In this document: in pieces, positions 53,876-63,109 of the stretch
Layout of the letters: every line of letters begins with the position of its first letter
How positions within the stretch are numbered: the stretch's first letter is position 1
Assembly (NCBI GenBank): GCA_965262665.1
Contig: CBDHFR010000003.1
Span: 310,001-374,000, forward strand
Length of the DNA stretch: 64,000 bases
Direction of reading: 5' to 3'
Origin: CBDBND01 sp965262665
GTDB taxonomy: Bacteria > Pseudomonadota > Alphaproteobacteria > Rhodospirillales > Rhodospirillaceae
Notes under the pieces: generated by a model
Told to the model about the DNA's origin: nothing
The model's input: only the letters and a program-made list of their open reading frames with translations
Databases searched by the model: none
Translations under genes and position numbers: made by a program

Positions 53876-54381
53876 CTAGTTAGCCTCGGTGAGGGGTTCA
53901 AACACTTCGAGAAAGTAACCATCCGGATCTTGCGCCATGAACAGTTTGGCCGGAACGAAGCCGCCGTCTTTATCTCCCAGATTACGCGCGGTGGTCACGG
54001 GCATGAGAACAGTGCCGCCGTTCTCTATAACCGCCTCGGCTGCCGCGTCCGCATCGGCGACGGACAGCACTAAGGCAACGCCACCAATACCAAGGCGGCG
54101 AACGTCGTGTGCCGGTTCGGGAAGAGGGGGGTCGCGAATTTCCATCAGACCGACCATACCCACCAACGGATTTTCACCGCGCAAAATGACGAACCCGCTG
54201 CTGCCGGTTCGCGGTTCATGGCCGACGGGAAAAAACGGCACCCGGTCGAGATCGACCTCAAGTTCCGTGTAGCGGGTGAGGCCAAACACGCGTTCATAAA
54301 AGGTGAGGGACCGTCCATATTGCGCACCAGCAAAGTCGTCCGCCGCACGACGGCTGAATTGTGAGTCTCAGGGTCGCTCAT
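53876..54381 (-). pseudogene. VOC family protein, frameshifted
   Basis: The ATG at 54381 gives MSDPETHNSAVVRRTTLLVRNMDG, which then goes out of frame; the body VFGLTRYTELEVDLDRVPFF, LGIGGVALVLSVADADAAAEAV and FMAQDPDGYFLEVFEPL is in the next frame. Restoring one C near 54320 gives NMDRSLTFYERVFGL and a 168-residue protein resembling one module of the two-module proteins at 47.7-49.6 kb. The gene is one base behind the broken flavoprotein oxidase gene. Confidence 0.8.
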
Positions 54382-54559
54382 GGTTCAGTCCCCCTGTCCT
54401 TAGGTTTGGAGGAATGAGAGGATTGCGCCGGCCCGCACGACGGCGTCGAACGGCCGCGCTGCAAGTGATCCTTCCTTCAAGGTCTTTGCCGCATCTCTGG
54501 ACCAACGATACCGCACGTCGTCTTCCGTATTGAACACCAGAGCGGAATTGTTCACTTGG

Positions 54560-54581
54560 TTGACCAGCGCTTGACCAGCGC
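54560..54581 (-). repeat. 11-bp tandem duplication inside the hydrolase gene
   Basis: Two exact copies of TTGACCAGCGC (plus strand), followed by TTGACCA. Deleting one copy restores the frame from DGQALV to NQVNNSAL. Confidence 0.9.
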
Positions 54582-55184
54582 TTGACCATCGATGTCCAAG
54601 GCCGCGGCAATGGCATCGCTGGCGTGATCCCACTGTTTTAGAGTGTCGATCAAACGCATGTTTAAAACGTGGGGTTCCATGTCCGGTGTGATCATGCGAA
54701 CCGCGTCGACGCTACCGTCGTACCAGGGCCAGTGCACGGCCTGATCGCGGAGCATGTGCCAGTAACGATGCAGATGGGATCCGTCCAAGAGCGGCCGCAA
54801 GTCCGGCACGTAATTCACTTTCATTTCCGTGCGCAATTCCGCGTCGGCCATCATGATGCCGTCGAGGGCGAGTTTTCGGACACGGTTGCCGTGGTTGGCT
54901 GCAAGGTGCAGAGCCAGCGGTGTGCTGAGACCCACAGCCACCATATCAACAACATCGAGGCCGAGTTTATCCAAGGTGGCGATGATCTGATTGGCATAGG
55001 CGTCCGGAGTCTGTTCCGCCAACGGATCGGAATCACAGAAGCCGGAAAGATCCAAGCCGAAGGCCGGGCGGCCCCGGCCAAGGGCTTTGATAAACGTCTC
55101 ATCGGCGCGGGCGCTGCCCGGCAGGTCGTGCAGAACCACCACCGGCGTACCGTTGCCTCCACCGGCGCGTCGGACCAGTACTTG

Positions 55185-55205
55185 TCCGTGATCCGTGGTC
55201 CGTGG
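55185..55205 (-). repeat. Three 7-bp tandem units inside the hydrolase gene
   Basis: Units TCCGTGA, TCCGTGG and TCCGTGG on the plus strand. Two units would keep the coding frame (VTTDHGQVLVRRAGG); the third shifts it. Confidence 0.88.
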
Positions 55206-56145
55206 TCACATAGCCTTTGGTGACAGTGTTGCCGTCCAAGGGGCCTTGCAACGGGTCGGGTGGTGTGAAATCGCCCGCGCCATCAAAATCTGCATACTCG
55301 TTAAAGAGTTCACCGAGGCGGGCTTTCCAGGCATCTTTGTCTGCGGTCATGCGTTCGATGGTGGACCCTTCCGGTAAAGGATCGGGCAGGCTGTCGAGAA
55401 AGGCATACAACACATCGTCTTCCCGAGCTGTAAACACACAGCGGGAGGTCAGGGTGGGCACCACGGCCGCGGCCTTGTAGCGCATGGCTGCTGAATAGGC
55501 ATCGGAAAAGTTGGGTCCGGCCATGAACAGATCCATACAGTATTCGTGCATGTAGGACATGGACCGCAAGGACAACGGCATCCGCGTGGCCTTGCTTTTG
55601 GCAAACCAAGGGAACCACCGTTGAAAATCGCGCACCCGAGTCCATTCTTCTGCCAGATAACTGCCGGTGTCTGTCACGGCAAAGGGACGCATATAGCTAT
55701 TGATGAAGGCGTGGTCTGTGTCACCGGGCGGCAAGGACAGACCATCCATGATGGCCACCGCCACCCGCTCCGGATGATTGGCAGCGAACTCCAGCAGAAT
55801 TTTCGAACTGGTGTGAAAGCCGTAAACCGGGCATTTCTCTACACCAAATCCAAGAATGGTCTCCGCCAAAGCGCCAGCGAAATCTGAGATTTCCGGCCGG
55901 GGTTCCGACGGCAACGCGGTTGAATGGCCGTAGCCTGGTGTGTCGATGGCGATGGCGGTGAAGCGGTCGGAGAAATGCTCCAGCAGCGGCACATGCAAAA
56001 CCGAAGACCGCGGCGAATCATGCAAAAGAATGATGGGCGGGCTTGAGCCGGCCATGCGGTAATGCACCTGGCCGGCGCCAACATTGACGAAACCCTTCCG
56101 GACTGTAGCGGTCATAGCGTCCCTCCCCCTTTATTGTGGGAGAGA

Positions 56146-57387
56146 CTAGCGGTCTGGAGCGGCGGGCGCGAGATTCGTTTTTCTGAGGGCGCGGGCGCAA
56201 AGGATAAGGCTGGTGAAAAGCAGGAAACTGGATGCATAGAACGGCGCACCAGGAACATATACCGGCGCACCTGGTTCGGTGAACACACGGAACAACTGGG
56301 TCAAAGCCAACGGGGCAATCATCGCCGTCAAGCTCATGAGGCTGGTAATGGCACCTTGTAACTCACCTTGGGCGTTGGCCGGGACCTGGTTCGCCATGAT
56401 GCTGCGTAGAGAGGGCAGGGCCAGACCGCCAAATGAGGACGGCACCAGCAAGGCATAAATCATCCAGCCTTCCGTCGCACTGGCAAAGCCGAAGAAACTC
56501 AGGCAGGCGATGGTCATTCCGGCAAGGGCGGTGCGTTTTTCACCAAATCGTTTTGTCAGACGCCCGATAGCAAAACCTTGAACAAACACCGTCATCATGC
56601 CGAACACACCAAGTGAGTACCCAACCTCGCGCACCGACCAGTCAAATTTCAGCATGGTGTAGAAGGACCACACACTCGGATGCGCAAAATGTGCTGTTAG
56701 TAAAAAGAACAACACACTGATTAAAGCAATCACCACCGGATATTGGCGCATTTGGACGACGGCACCGAAGGTATTGGCCCGCGCCCAGGAAAACGCCCGG
56801 CGGTCTTCTTGCTTGAGCGTTTCGGGGACCACCAGAAAGCCGTAAATCAAGTTGGTGAAGGCCACTCCAGCGGCAAAGAAAAACGGGACCCGTGGGCCCA
56901 GCTCGCCGAGAAAACCACCGATCACAGGCCCGAGGATAAATCCCACTCCGCCGGCGGCACTGACCAGGCCGAAATGTTTAGCCCGGTTTTCGGGCGTGCT
57001 GATGTCAGCCATGTAGGCATTGGCAGTGGTGATCGTCCCACCGGCGATGCCGGCCATGATGCGGCCAAAAAACAGCCAGGCCAATGTGGGCGCAAATCCC
57101 ATGATGACGTAATTGACGCCGAACATGAGCATGGAGATCAGTAAAACCGGTCTGCGGCCGTAACGATCGCTGAAATTGCCGAGCACTGGGGCAAAGAGAA
57201 ACTGCATAAACGCATGGACAAACATGAGCATGCCGCCATAGGCCGCCGCCTGACCTAAGCCTTCACCCGTTAGGTCGGTGATCAGCTGTGGCATCACCGG
57301 CACAAGAATGCCGAAAGTGACGGCATCCAAAAGAATGCTAATCAGAATAAAGGCAGCGGCAAACCGCCCGGGTGTGCGGGAAAACAC
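56146..57387 (-). CDS. MFS transporter, TetA-like drug/efflux family
   Basis: 413 residues, probably from a GTG at 57387, with twelve hydrophobic segments. The family motif A variant between helices 2 and 3 is GNFSDRYGRRPVLL, and motif C in helix 5 is AAGGVGFILGPVIGGFLGE, an antiporter signature. Closest in style to tetracycline-type exporters encoded with catabolic genes. It lies 30 bases upstream of the hydrolase gene's start region on the same strand and may export an intermediate or provide tolerance. Complete. Confidence 0.85.
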   Translation of the reverse strand: MFSRTPGRFAAAFILISILLDAVTFGILVPVMPQLITDLTGEGLGQAAAYGGMLMFVHAFMQFLFAPVLGNFSDRYGRRPVLLISMLMFGVNYVIMGFAPTLAWLFFGRIMAGIAGGTITTANAYMADISTPENRAKHFGLVSAAGGVGFILGPVIGGFLGELGPRVPFFFAAGVAFTNLIYGFLVVPETLKQEDRRAFSWARANTFGAVVQMRQYPVVIALISVLFFLLTAHFAHPSVWSFYTMLKFDWSVREVGYSLGVFGMMTVFVQGFAIGRLTKRFGEKRTALAGMTIACLSFFGFASATEGWMIYALLVPSSFGGLALPSLRSIMANQVPANAQGELQGAITSLMSLTAMIAPLALTQLFRVFTEPGAPVYVPGAPFYASSFLLFTSLILCARALRKTNLAPAAPDR

Positions 57388-57409
57388 GGGTTAGAAAATC
57401 AAATCAACC

Positions 57410-58258
57410 TTAATACGGCAGAGAGTTGTCGTAAGAGTCCGCCAGCTCCGCTCTTTTATCGTCCGGCAAGATGGGGTCATATGGTGCATTCCATTGCACC
57501 GGGTAGGTTTCATCGGACCAGTCGGTCGTCAGCGGACCACCTTTGCAGCGGAAAATACCGAGCGCTCCCGTTTTGGTTCCGACCGGACCATGAGGAATAT
57601 CAGGCGGGCGCCAGAAGTACGCCCCTTTTTTGAGGACGCCCTGGGGCATGTGCATTTCCCCGGACAACACGAACACTTCCTCAACGACGGGATGGGTTTC
57701 CAGACGATTGACCTCGCCTCCCATGCCGGTCTCGTCCACATCCAACAGCCAGGTGGTGTCGCCGGTGTCGGGATCTTTGCGCAAGCCGAGACGGCGCACA
57801 CCGGGAGCCGCAACGTTGGGATCCGTGGCGCCACCCCATTCCACGTCTTCTGTCGGGATCCGTGAAACCAGTTTGCTGGCATCGTACAGTCCCTCCGGCG
57901 GGCCGCCCGCAACGCGTTTGTGCTGACCTTCGAGATAAATGAGTACGTCGGCACCGACGGGAGACGACATATGGGTGCGCCGGTAACCAGCAGGCAAATA
58001 CGCATAATCGCCTTTGCTGTACGTCACGTCATTGATGGTCAAGGCACCGTCGAGAACGAGCAGCTCTTCATCACCGTCGAGATAGTGATCCTGATCGAAT
58101 GTCCAGCCTTTGGGGTGACGTAAGATGGTTGTCGCGGCTTTGCTGTCGGGGTCCCGGCTCAAGCGTTTGGCCTGGACACCGGGGCGGGTCGCGGTTTCGC
58201 CGAGATCATGCCACGCCAAAGCCTGGGTCTGAATGAATTCGATGTGTGGCCTGGCCAT
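57410..58258 (-). CDS. Bicupin protein
   Basis: 282 residues with two cupin barrels. The first has KGWTFDQDHYLDGDEELLVLDGAL and ends GDYAYLPAGYRRTHMS. The second has GEVNRLETHPVVEEVFVLSGEMHM and GAYFWRPPDIPHGPVG, with the metal-type His-x-x-x-x-Glu and His positions visible. Proteins of this type (DUF4437-like) are often encoded beside cyclic-amide or aromatic catabolic genes. The function is unknown. It is followed by the MFS gene 22 bases later. Confidence 0.78.
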   Translation of the reverse strand: MARPHIEFIQTQALAWHDLGETATRPGVQAKRLSRDPDSKAATTILRHPKGWTFDQDHYLDGDEELLVLDGALTINDVTYSKGDYAYLPAGYRRTHMSSPVGADVLIYLEGQHKRVAGGPPEGLYDASKLVSRIPTEDVEWGGATDPNVAAPGVRRLGLRKDPDTGDTTWLLDVDETGMGGEVNRLETHPVVEEVFVLSGEMHMPQGVLKKGAYFWRPPDIPHGPVGTKTGALGIFRCKGGPLTTDWSDETYPVQWNAPYDPILPDDKRAELADSYDNSLPY

Positions 58259-58270
58259 AATCCGTGCTCT

Positions 58271-58592
58271 CTATTCTTCGTTATGCCCTTCGAGGGCGGT
58301 ACGGGATTCGCGCACAGTGCGGAACAGACGGCGAATCAATTGTTCCCGTTGCTCGCGCCGCTCTTCCCATGCGGTTTCATCCGGTTCCCAAGCCTCGATG
58401 TCGGCCCGGGTGACACTGCCCTTTGCCCTTTTCTTCCAGCACCCGCTCGATGGTATCGAAACGGTCGGTCAGCACGGACACTTCCGTTGCCAAGGCGACG
58501 ATCATAGCGTGCATCTGATCCATATTGGGATCGTCGAAGTATTGTGGCCGGTTGCCTTTTGAAGGTCGCGGCGTCTGGATACGGTCAGCCAT
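58271..58592 (-). pseudogene. Small hypothetical protein broken by a 7-bp duplication
   Basis: From the ATG at 58592: NRPQYFDDPNMDQMHAMIVALATEVSVLTDRFDTIERVLEEKG, then a frameshift. The other frame continues SVTRADIEAWEPDETAWEERREQREQLIRRLFRTV to the TAG at 58271. GCCCTTT occurs twice in tandem (58418-58431, plus strand); removing one copy gives a single 104-residue acidic, helical, coiled-coil-like protein. Such small helical proteins are common next to catabolic enzymes in alphaproteobacteria, but the function is not known. Confidence 0.7.
58418..58431 (-). repeat. 7-bp tandem duplication
   Basis: Two exact copies of GCCCTTT; deleting one restores the reading frame of the small helical protein (EEKG to SVTRAD). 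Confidence 0.88.
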
Positions 58593-58636
58593 AACGGAGG
58601 GAACGTCGTTCGCGCTTACTTGATCATGTGCGCATA

Positions 58637-59791
58637 CTACGCACCGACACCGCCGCGGGTCGAGCCCATAAATTTCTTATTTTGCACTTCGACGGCATCG
58701 GTCAAGGCGTTGGCTTTGGCGATGCCGGGGCCATAGCCCTGCCAATATTTGCTGTGGTCGAACCCGGCCGCTTCCGCCACTTCGGCGAAGTCCATCTCAT
58801 GCATGGTGCCCCAGAACAGCTCGTTGTTGTTGTAAGTGTCCCAATCTTTGACGAACTGAGTCCATGGGTCGACTCCTTCATACGGCGGCAGTTCGGACAT
58901 GAGGAATACGCCACCCGGTTTGAGCACCCGGTATACTTCTTTGAAGACATTGTAGACGGCGGGGCGTGACATCTCATGGAAGGACGCACCGCAATTGACA
59001 AGATCAAACGTGTCGTCGTCGAAGGTCAACGCTTCGCCATTCATTTGATGGAAATGAACGGGAATGCCAAAGCTTTCCGCTCGAGCGTGGGCATAACGCA
59101 ATACTGCCGGACCCACATCGATGGCATGCACTTCTGCATCGGGATACGCCATTTTTAGAGCAGTACTCGCCGCACCAGCGGTGCAGCCAATTTCGAGAAT
59201 CTTTTCCGGTTTTAGATCGGGAAACTCCTGTTTCGCCATCAAGGCCGTGGCCTTGCCGATGCCGTCCATGCGCGGGCCGAACAGACCCCGGGTGTAGATA
59301 TACGCGCCTTTGTCGTAGAGCGCGCCGGCTGTGATGTCGCCCTCAACCAAATCACCCGAATACACGCCGGGCATACAGTGGTGATCGTTCTCGGCGACAT
59401 AGGCCGGAATTTCAAAATCGGGATCCAATTGCAGCGAGCCCAGCGTCTCGCCATCACGGATGCTTTTGGCTGTGGCGATCAAGTCTGGCAATTGCCGTTG
59501 GATGGTGTCGTCAACCGAGTTCCACATCATTTCCTGCACAGTGCGCTGGAATGAGCTGGTCATCTAATAATAGGGATCCCGTACCATGGCTTTGCGGATC
59601 TCATGGCGGGTCTCCGGCTCCCGACCCTCATAAGCCTTGAATTTTGGCAGCACCCGGCGCTCATAGGCGGCTTTGTTGCTCGGGGTGATTTCATTGAGCA
59701 CGTGTTTGCCAAGCTGATTGAGGAAATCTTGGCGTGCTTGTTCATTGACCGAGGATTTAGGCAGAACGGCATGCTGGCCTTGGGGTTGCAT
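58637..59791 (-). pseudogene. Class I SAM-dependent methyltransferase (copy 2) with in-frame TAG
   Basis: The frame from an ATG at 59791 reads QARQDFLNQLGKHVLNEITP, then KAYEGREPETRHEIRKAMVRDPYY, a TAG (59564-59566), and MTSSFQRTVQEMMWNSVDD, with the SAM motif KILEIGCTAGAASTAL and VLKPGGVFLMSELPPYEG. It aligns over its length with the intact copy at 39.2-40.5 kb, with the TAG falling at a Gln or Trp position of the linker helix. A start at the ATG (59563) after the TAG would still give the whole catalytic domain, so some activity may remain. Confidence 0.75.
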
Positions 59792-59994
59792 CGCGGTCTC
59801 TGTGGCCTGAAAGTGAGGCGAAAAGGGATCCTTAGGGTAACGCTGAACGCCTCTTTTGGCAACGGATCGGCTTCTCAGACCAGGTGTGGGCTTGATCATG
59901 CAGGTCATAATGCTAACGTCTGGTAGCGGGTTGGTGAGACAAGGGCACTGTCCAAATTCGTTGTTCGCTTCATATAGAATACGGGGATTCACAG

Positions 59995-60579
59995 TTGGTT
60001 TTTGATCTGCGCCGGTTTGTAAAGGACTGTGAGAACGCAGGCGGAGAGCTCAACTGCGCTGATTATGTCAGTGTGCGCCTGCGCTATGAGCTGACCAATC
60101 ACTTTTCCATGGCTGCTGCGCTGCCTGTTTTTGAAGAAGAGGAAGTGCTGCTCCACGCCGACGACAACATCACGATTTTTCTTGTCCAACTCAGCGCCAA
60201 CGTTCTCTATCCACCGCACAATCACAATATGGCAGCAACCGTAGCGCTGTGTCAGGGCAGCGAAATTGCAACGTATTATCGACTGCGTGGTGGCAAACCG
60301 GAACGCACGGTGGGCCGGACCTACTCGGCCGGCGATCTGGTGTTTTTACCGGCCGACGCCATCCATGCGGTTGGCAACCCGGGCAACGCCCGCTCTATCG
60401 CCCTACACGTGTATTACGGCAATCTACCGGCTATGCGCCGCAGTCTGTGGCACCCGGAGACCGGCGAAGCGTTGACCTTTACGGAAGAGAATTATTTCCG
60501 GTTCGCCAAACCGGTAGACGACACTCTGCCGTTTGCGCCGCCTGAACAGGAAAAGTGGGTCACGGCCAGAAGCCAATAG
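59995..60579 (+). CDS. Cupin-fold protein (cysteine dioxygenase-like)
   Basis: 194 residues, apparently from a TTG at 59995. The barrel has NVLYPPHNHNMAATVALCQGSEIATYYRL and LVFLPADAIHAVGNPGNARSIALHVYYG. The His-x-His and late His positions of cysteine-dioxygenase-like or PCO-type cupins are visible (PPHNHN, DAIHAVG, ALHVYYG). Thiol oxidation or another O2-dependent step is possible. It is convergent with the monooxygenase gene; the 200-bp gap upstream, facing methyltransferase copy 2, should contain a divergent promoter. Confidence 0.72.
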   Translation: MVFDLRRFVKDCENAGGELNCADYVSVRLRYELTNHFSMAAALPVFEEEEVLLHADDNITIFLVQLSANVLYPPHNHNMAATVALCQGSEIATYYRLRGGKPERTVGRTYSAGDLVFLPADAIHAVGNPGNARSIALHVYYGNLPAMRRSLWHPETGEALTFTEENYFRFAKPVDDTLPFAPPEQEKWVTARSQ

Positions 60580-60582
60580 GGC

Positions 60583-61779
60583 TTACGTTACTGCGTTGGC
60601 GCACTCCAACGAGTCCATCAACGATGTCGCTCTCACAAAGGCATAAAGCTTTTTTTCATCGCTGGCGATCTCCTGCATTTCCCTAAGGATCGCCTTTCGT
60701 TTTTCCGGATTGGGCTCGCGGTGCCGCCTATAGTTGGCGTCGGACGTCGATTGGATGTCGGTGTGAGCCGCAAAACGCCGCTGGCGGGAATACAAATCCA
60801 GCAATGAGTCATTCTCTCCTTGCCAAACCCTGATCAATTTGTCCGTCAGGTTAAAAGCGTCGTGCACGCCGCCGTTCATGCCAAACCCGCCCGACGGGCT
60901 GTTGAGATGAGCGGCATCCCCGGCGAGTAGGATCCGGCCAATGCGGAGGCGGTCCACCAAACGCCGGTGTATGCGGTACACGCGCACGGTGATGATTTCG
61001 AAGGATCCTGGATTGGGGACGATGCGATTCAAGTGCTCTTGAATCGAGTCATCAGCAAGGGTCGCTTCATCTTCCATATCTTTAGGAGGAGAATAGCCCA
61101 CCCGCCACATCTGCTTGGTACGGAACATGCCGAAAGCCCATCCCTCAGCCCAAAAGTAATTGACTATGCAAGGGTTATCCAAGTGCTCATGAAAGGGAAA
61201 CGGAGTTCCGATGGTAATGGACCTCAAGGGATAGGTCTCACCTATCAACGGCAAGGCCATGGAGCAGCGGACGACGCTGTTGGTACCGTCCGCACCCACA
61301 AGCCACCGTCCGCGCAATTGCGTTGGCTCACCCTCAACTATGGCATGCACAGTGACTCCAGCTTCGTCCTGCGACACATTCACCGCTTCCGCATTGTAGA
61401 TCAGCGCTCCTGGTGATTCGGCTTCCAACATTTTTGCCGCCTCAATCACCAGATTGAGCTGTTCGCATTGCAGGCGGTAGGGATGATTGGTCTCGTTCTT
61501 GATGATACCGATATCAAATACCGCCCGCTCACCGGTTTCGAACATGCAATATTGCCAGGTCGGAGCCGGGTGGCCTAACTCAACGAGCCGCTGTCCCAGG
61601 CCAACGGTATCGAGGAGATCCAATGTAGGAGGGTGAAAAGTAGAAGCCCGCGGTTCCGCATGAGGCTCACCGGCGGCTTCCAGGACCATAACCGGGATTC
61701 CCGCTCTGACCAGTCTAAGAGCCGCAACCAGACCGACTGGTCCGGCGCCAATAACAATAACGCGATCGTCCGTATTCAT
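60583..61779 (-). CDS. FAD-dependent aromatic-ring-type monooxygenase
   Basis: 398 residues of the PHBH-like (group A) flavin monooxygenases. The dinucleotide-binding motif is RVIVIGAGPVGLVAALRL, the DG motif is LVGADGTNSVVR, and the GD motif is ILLAGDAAHLNSPSGGFGMNGGVHDAFNL. These enzymes hydroxylate activated aromatic or N-heteroaromatic rings using NAD(P)H. The length is that of single-domain members. A ring-hydroxylation step in the surrounding catabolic region is inferred. Confidence 0.88.
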   Translation of the reverse strand: MNTDDRVIVIGAGPVGLVAALRLVRAGIPVMVLEAAGEPHAEPRASTFHPPTLDLLDTVGLGQRLVELGHPAPTWQYCMFETGERAVFDIGIIKNETNHPYRLQCEQLNLVIEAAKMLEAESPGALIYNAEAVNVSQDEAGVTVHAIVEGEPTQLRGRWLVGADGTNSVVRCSMALPLIGETYPLRSITIGTPFPFHEHLDNPCIVNYFWAEGWAFGMFRTKQMWRVGYSPPKDMEDEATLADDSIQEHLNRIVPNPGSFEIITVRVYRIHRRLVDRLRIGRILLAGDAAHLNSPSGGFGMNGGVHDAFNLTDKLIRVWQGENDSLLDLYSRQRRFAAHTDIQSTSDANYRRHREPNPEKRKAILREMQEIASDEKKLYAFVRATSLMDSLECANAVT

Positions 61780-61916
61780 CGGTTGTCCCTATCCGCTGAT
61801 TCTTATACCACGGACAACACAAGTTTTAGCCGACCACCGCAAACCGGACTTTTATACACCGATGTGGGATACTCCGCGCCGCACAGTTTCGTCCTCCAGC
61901 TTCAAGGATTAGGCTC

Positions 61917-63109
61917 TTGCTGTTCGCCCGCTTTCTAAAACCCCTAATGAAACGGGGCACGCTGATCATCATCGACCATACCGGCCACCGCCATGAGGTG
62001 GGCACGGGCGGTGACCCAAAAGTCACGGTCACCTTTCACGACCCCAAGCTGGGCACCAAGCTGTTCATCAACCCGGCCCTTTATGCTGGTGAAGGTTATA
62101 TGGACGGCACCCTGACCATTGAAGACGGCGACCTGTTCGACATGCTCGATCTGGTTATGGCCAACATCGGCACAGCTCACGGCCATTGGGCCGCACGCAT
62201 GCTGAAATCCATCGAGCGCTTTGGCGGGCTGGTGCGCACATACAATCCCATTGGCCGGGCAGCCAAGAATGTGGCCCATCATTACGATTTGTCGTCGACT
62301 CTCTACGAGCGTTTCCTCGACGAAGATATGCAGTACTCCATGGCCTACTACCGGTCGCCCAACGATTCTCTGGAAATCGCGCAACGCAACAAGGTTGACC
62401 ACATCGCTGCCAAGCTCTGCCTGGAGCCCGGCATGACTGTGCTCGACATCGGCTGCGGTTGGGGCGGCCTTGCTCTGGGCTTGCACAAACGTCACGGCGT
62501 GTCTGTCACAGGCATTAACTTGTCGGAGGAACAGTTGAAAGTCGCCCGCGAGCGGGCCGACAAAGACGGAGTCGGGGACGATGTGCGCTATCTCTTTCAG
62601 GATTACCGGGAAGTGGACGGCACCTACGACCGCATCGTTTCCGTCGGTATGTTGAGCACGTTGGTCTGCCGCTTTACCGCATATTTTTCAAAACCATGCG
62701 GGACCATCTCACCGACGACGGTGTTGCCCTGCTTCATACCATCGGCCGAGCCGACGGTCCGGGAGCGTCGGATTCCTGGACATTGAAATATATTTTCCCC
62801 GGTGGGTATGCGCCGGCGTTGTCGGAAATCGTACCCCATGTGGAAAAGGCCGGATTCTACATCACCGATGTGGAGACGCTGCGTTTGCACTACGCCTACA
62901 CATTGAAGGAATGGCGCCGCCGGTTCATGGATCACCGCGATGAAATGGAAAAGATTTACGACGCACGGTTCTGCCGCATGTGGGAATTTTTTCTCGCCAG
63001 TGCAGAAGCCAGCTTCCGCCATGCGTTCCATGTCAATTTTCATATTCAAATGAGCCCAAGCCTGGAAGCCGTGCCGCTGACCCGGGACTACATGTACGCC
63101 GCCGCTTAA
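61917..63109 (+). pseudogene. cfa: Cyclopropane-fatty-acyl-phospholipid synthase-like protein, frameshifted
   Basis: The first 240 codons contain the Cfa N-terminal domain and the SAM site TVLDIGCGWGGLALGL, then go out of frame at GMLSTLVCRFTAYF. Adding one base near 62651 gives GMFEHVGLPLYRIFFKTMRDHL, joining TIGRADGPGASDSWTLKYIFPGGYAPAL and the C-terminal domain to the stop at 63109, 397 residues in all. Motifs HHYDLSSTLYERFLDEDMQYSMAYY are those of Cfa enzymes. It is broken as sequenced, so cyclopropane fatty acids may be lost unless another copy exists. Confidence 0.88.

Larger units (their letters stand above)
54400..56115 (-). pseudogene. Tandem alpha/beta-hydrolase fusion, broken by two short tandem duplications
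   Basis: The N-terminal hydrolase domain (SSPPIILLHDSPRSSVLHVPL, AIDTPGYGHSTALP) lacks a nucleophile Ser at its elbow (VYGFHTSSK). After GYVTTDHG a third copy of a 7-bp unit (55185-55205) shifts the frame; the second domain, VVVLHDLPGSARADETF, MVAVGLSTPLALHLA, continues in another frame. An 11-bp duplication (54560-54581) then shifts it again before NQVNNSALVFNTEDD and the TAA at 54400. Removing one copy of each repeat gives a single 565-residue frame. Confidence 0.82.

Noticed and set aside
8961..59566. Reassignment of UAG to tryptophan
   Set aside because: Several intact genes (panB, the sulfotransferase, the nucleotidyltransferase) end normally with TAG, and the internal stops also include TGA and TAA. 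Nonsense mutations explain them better.
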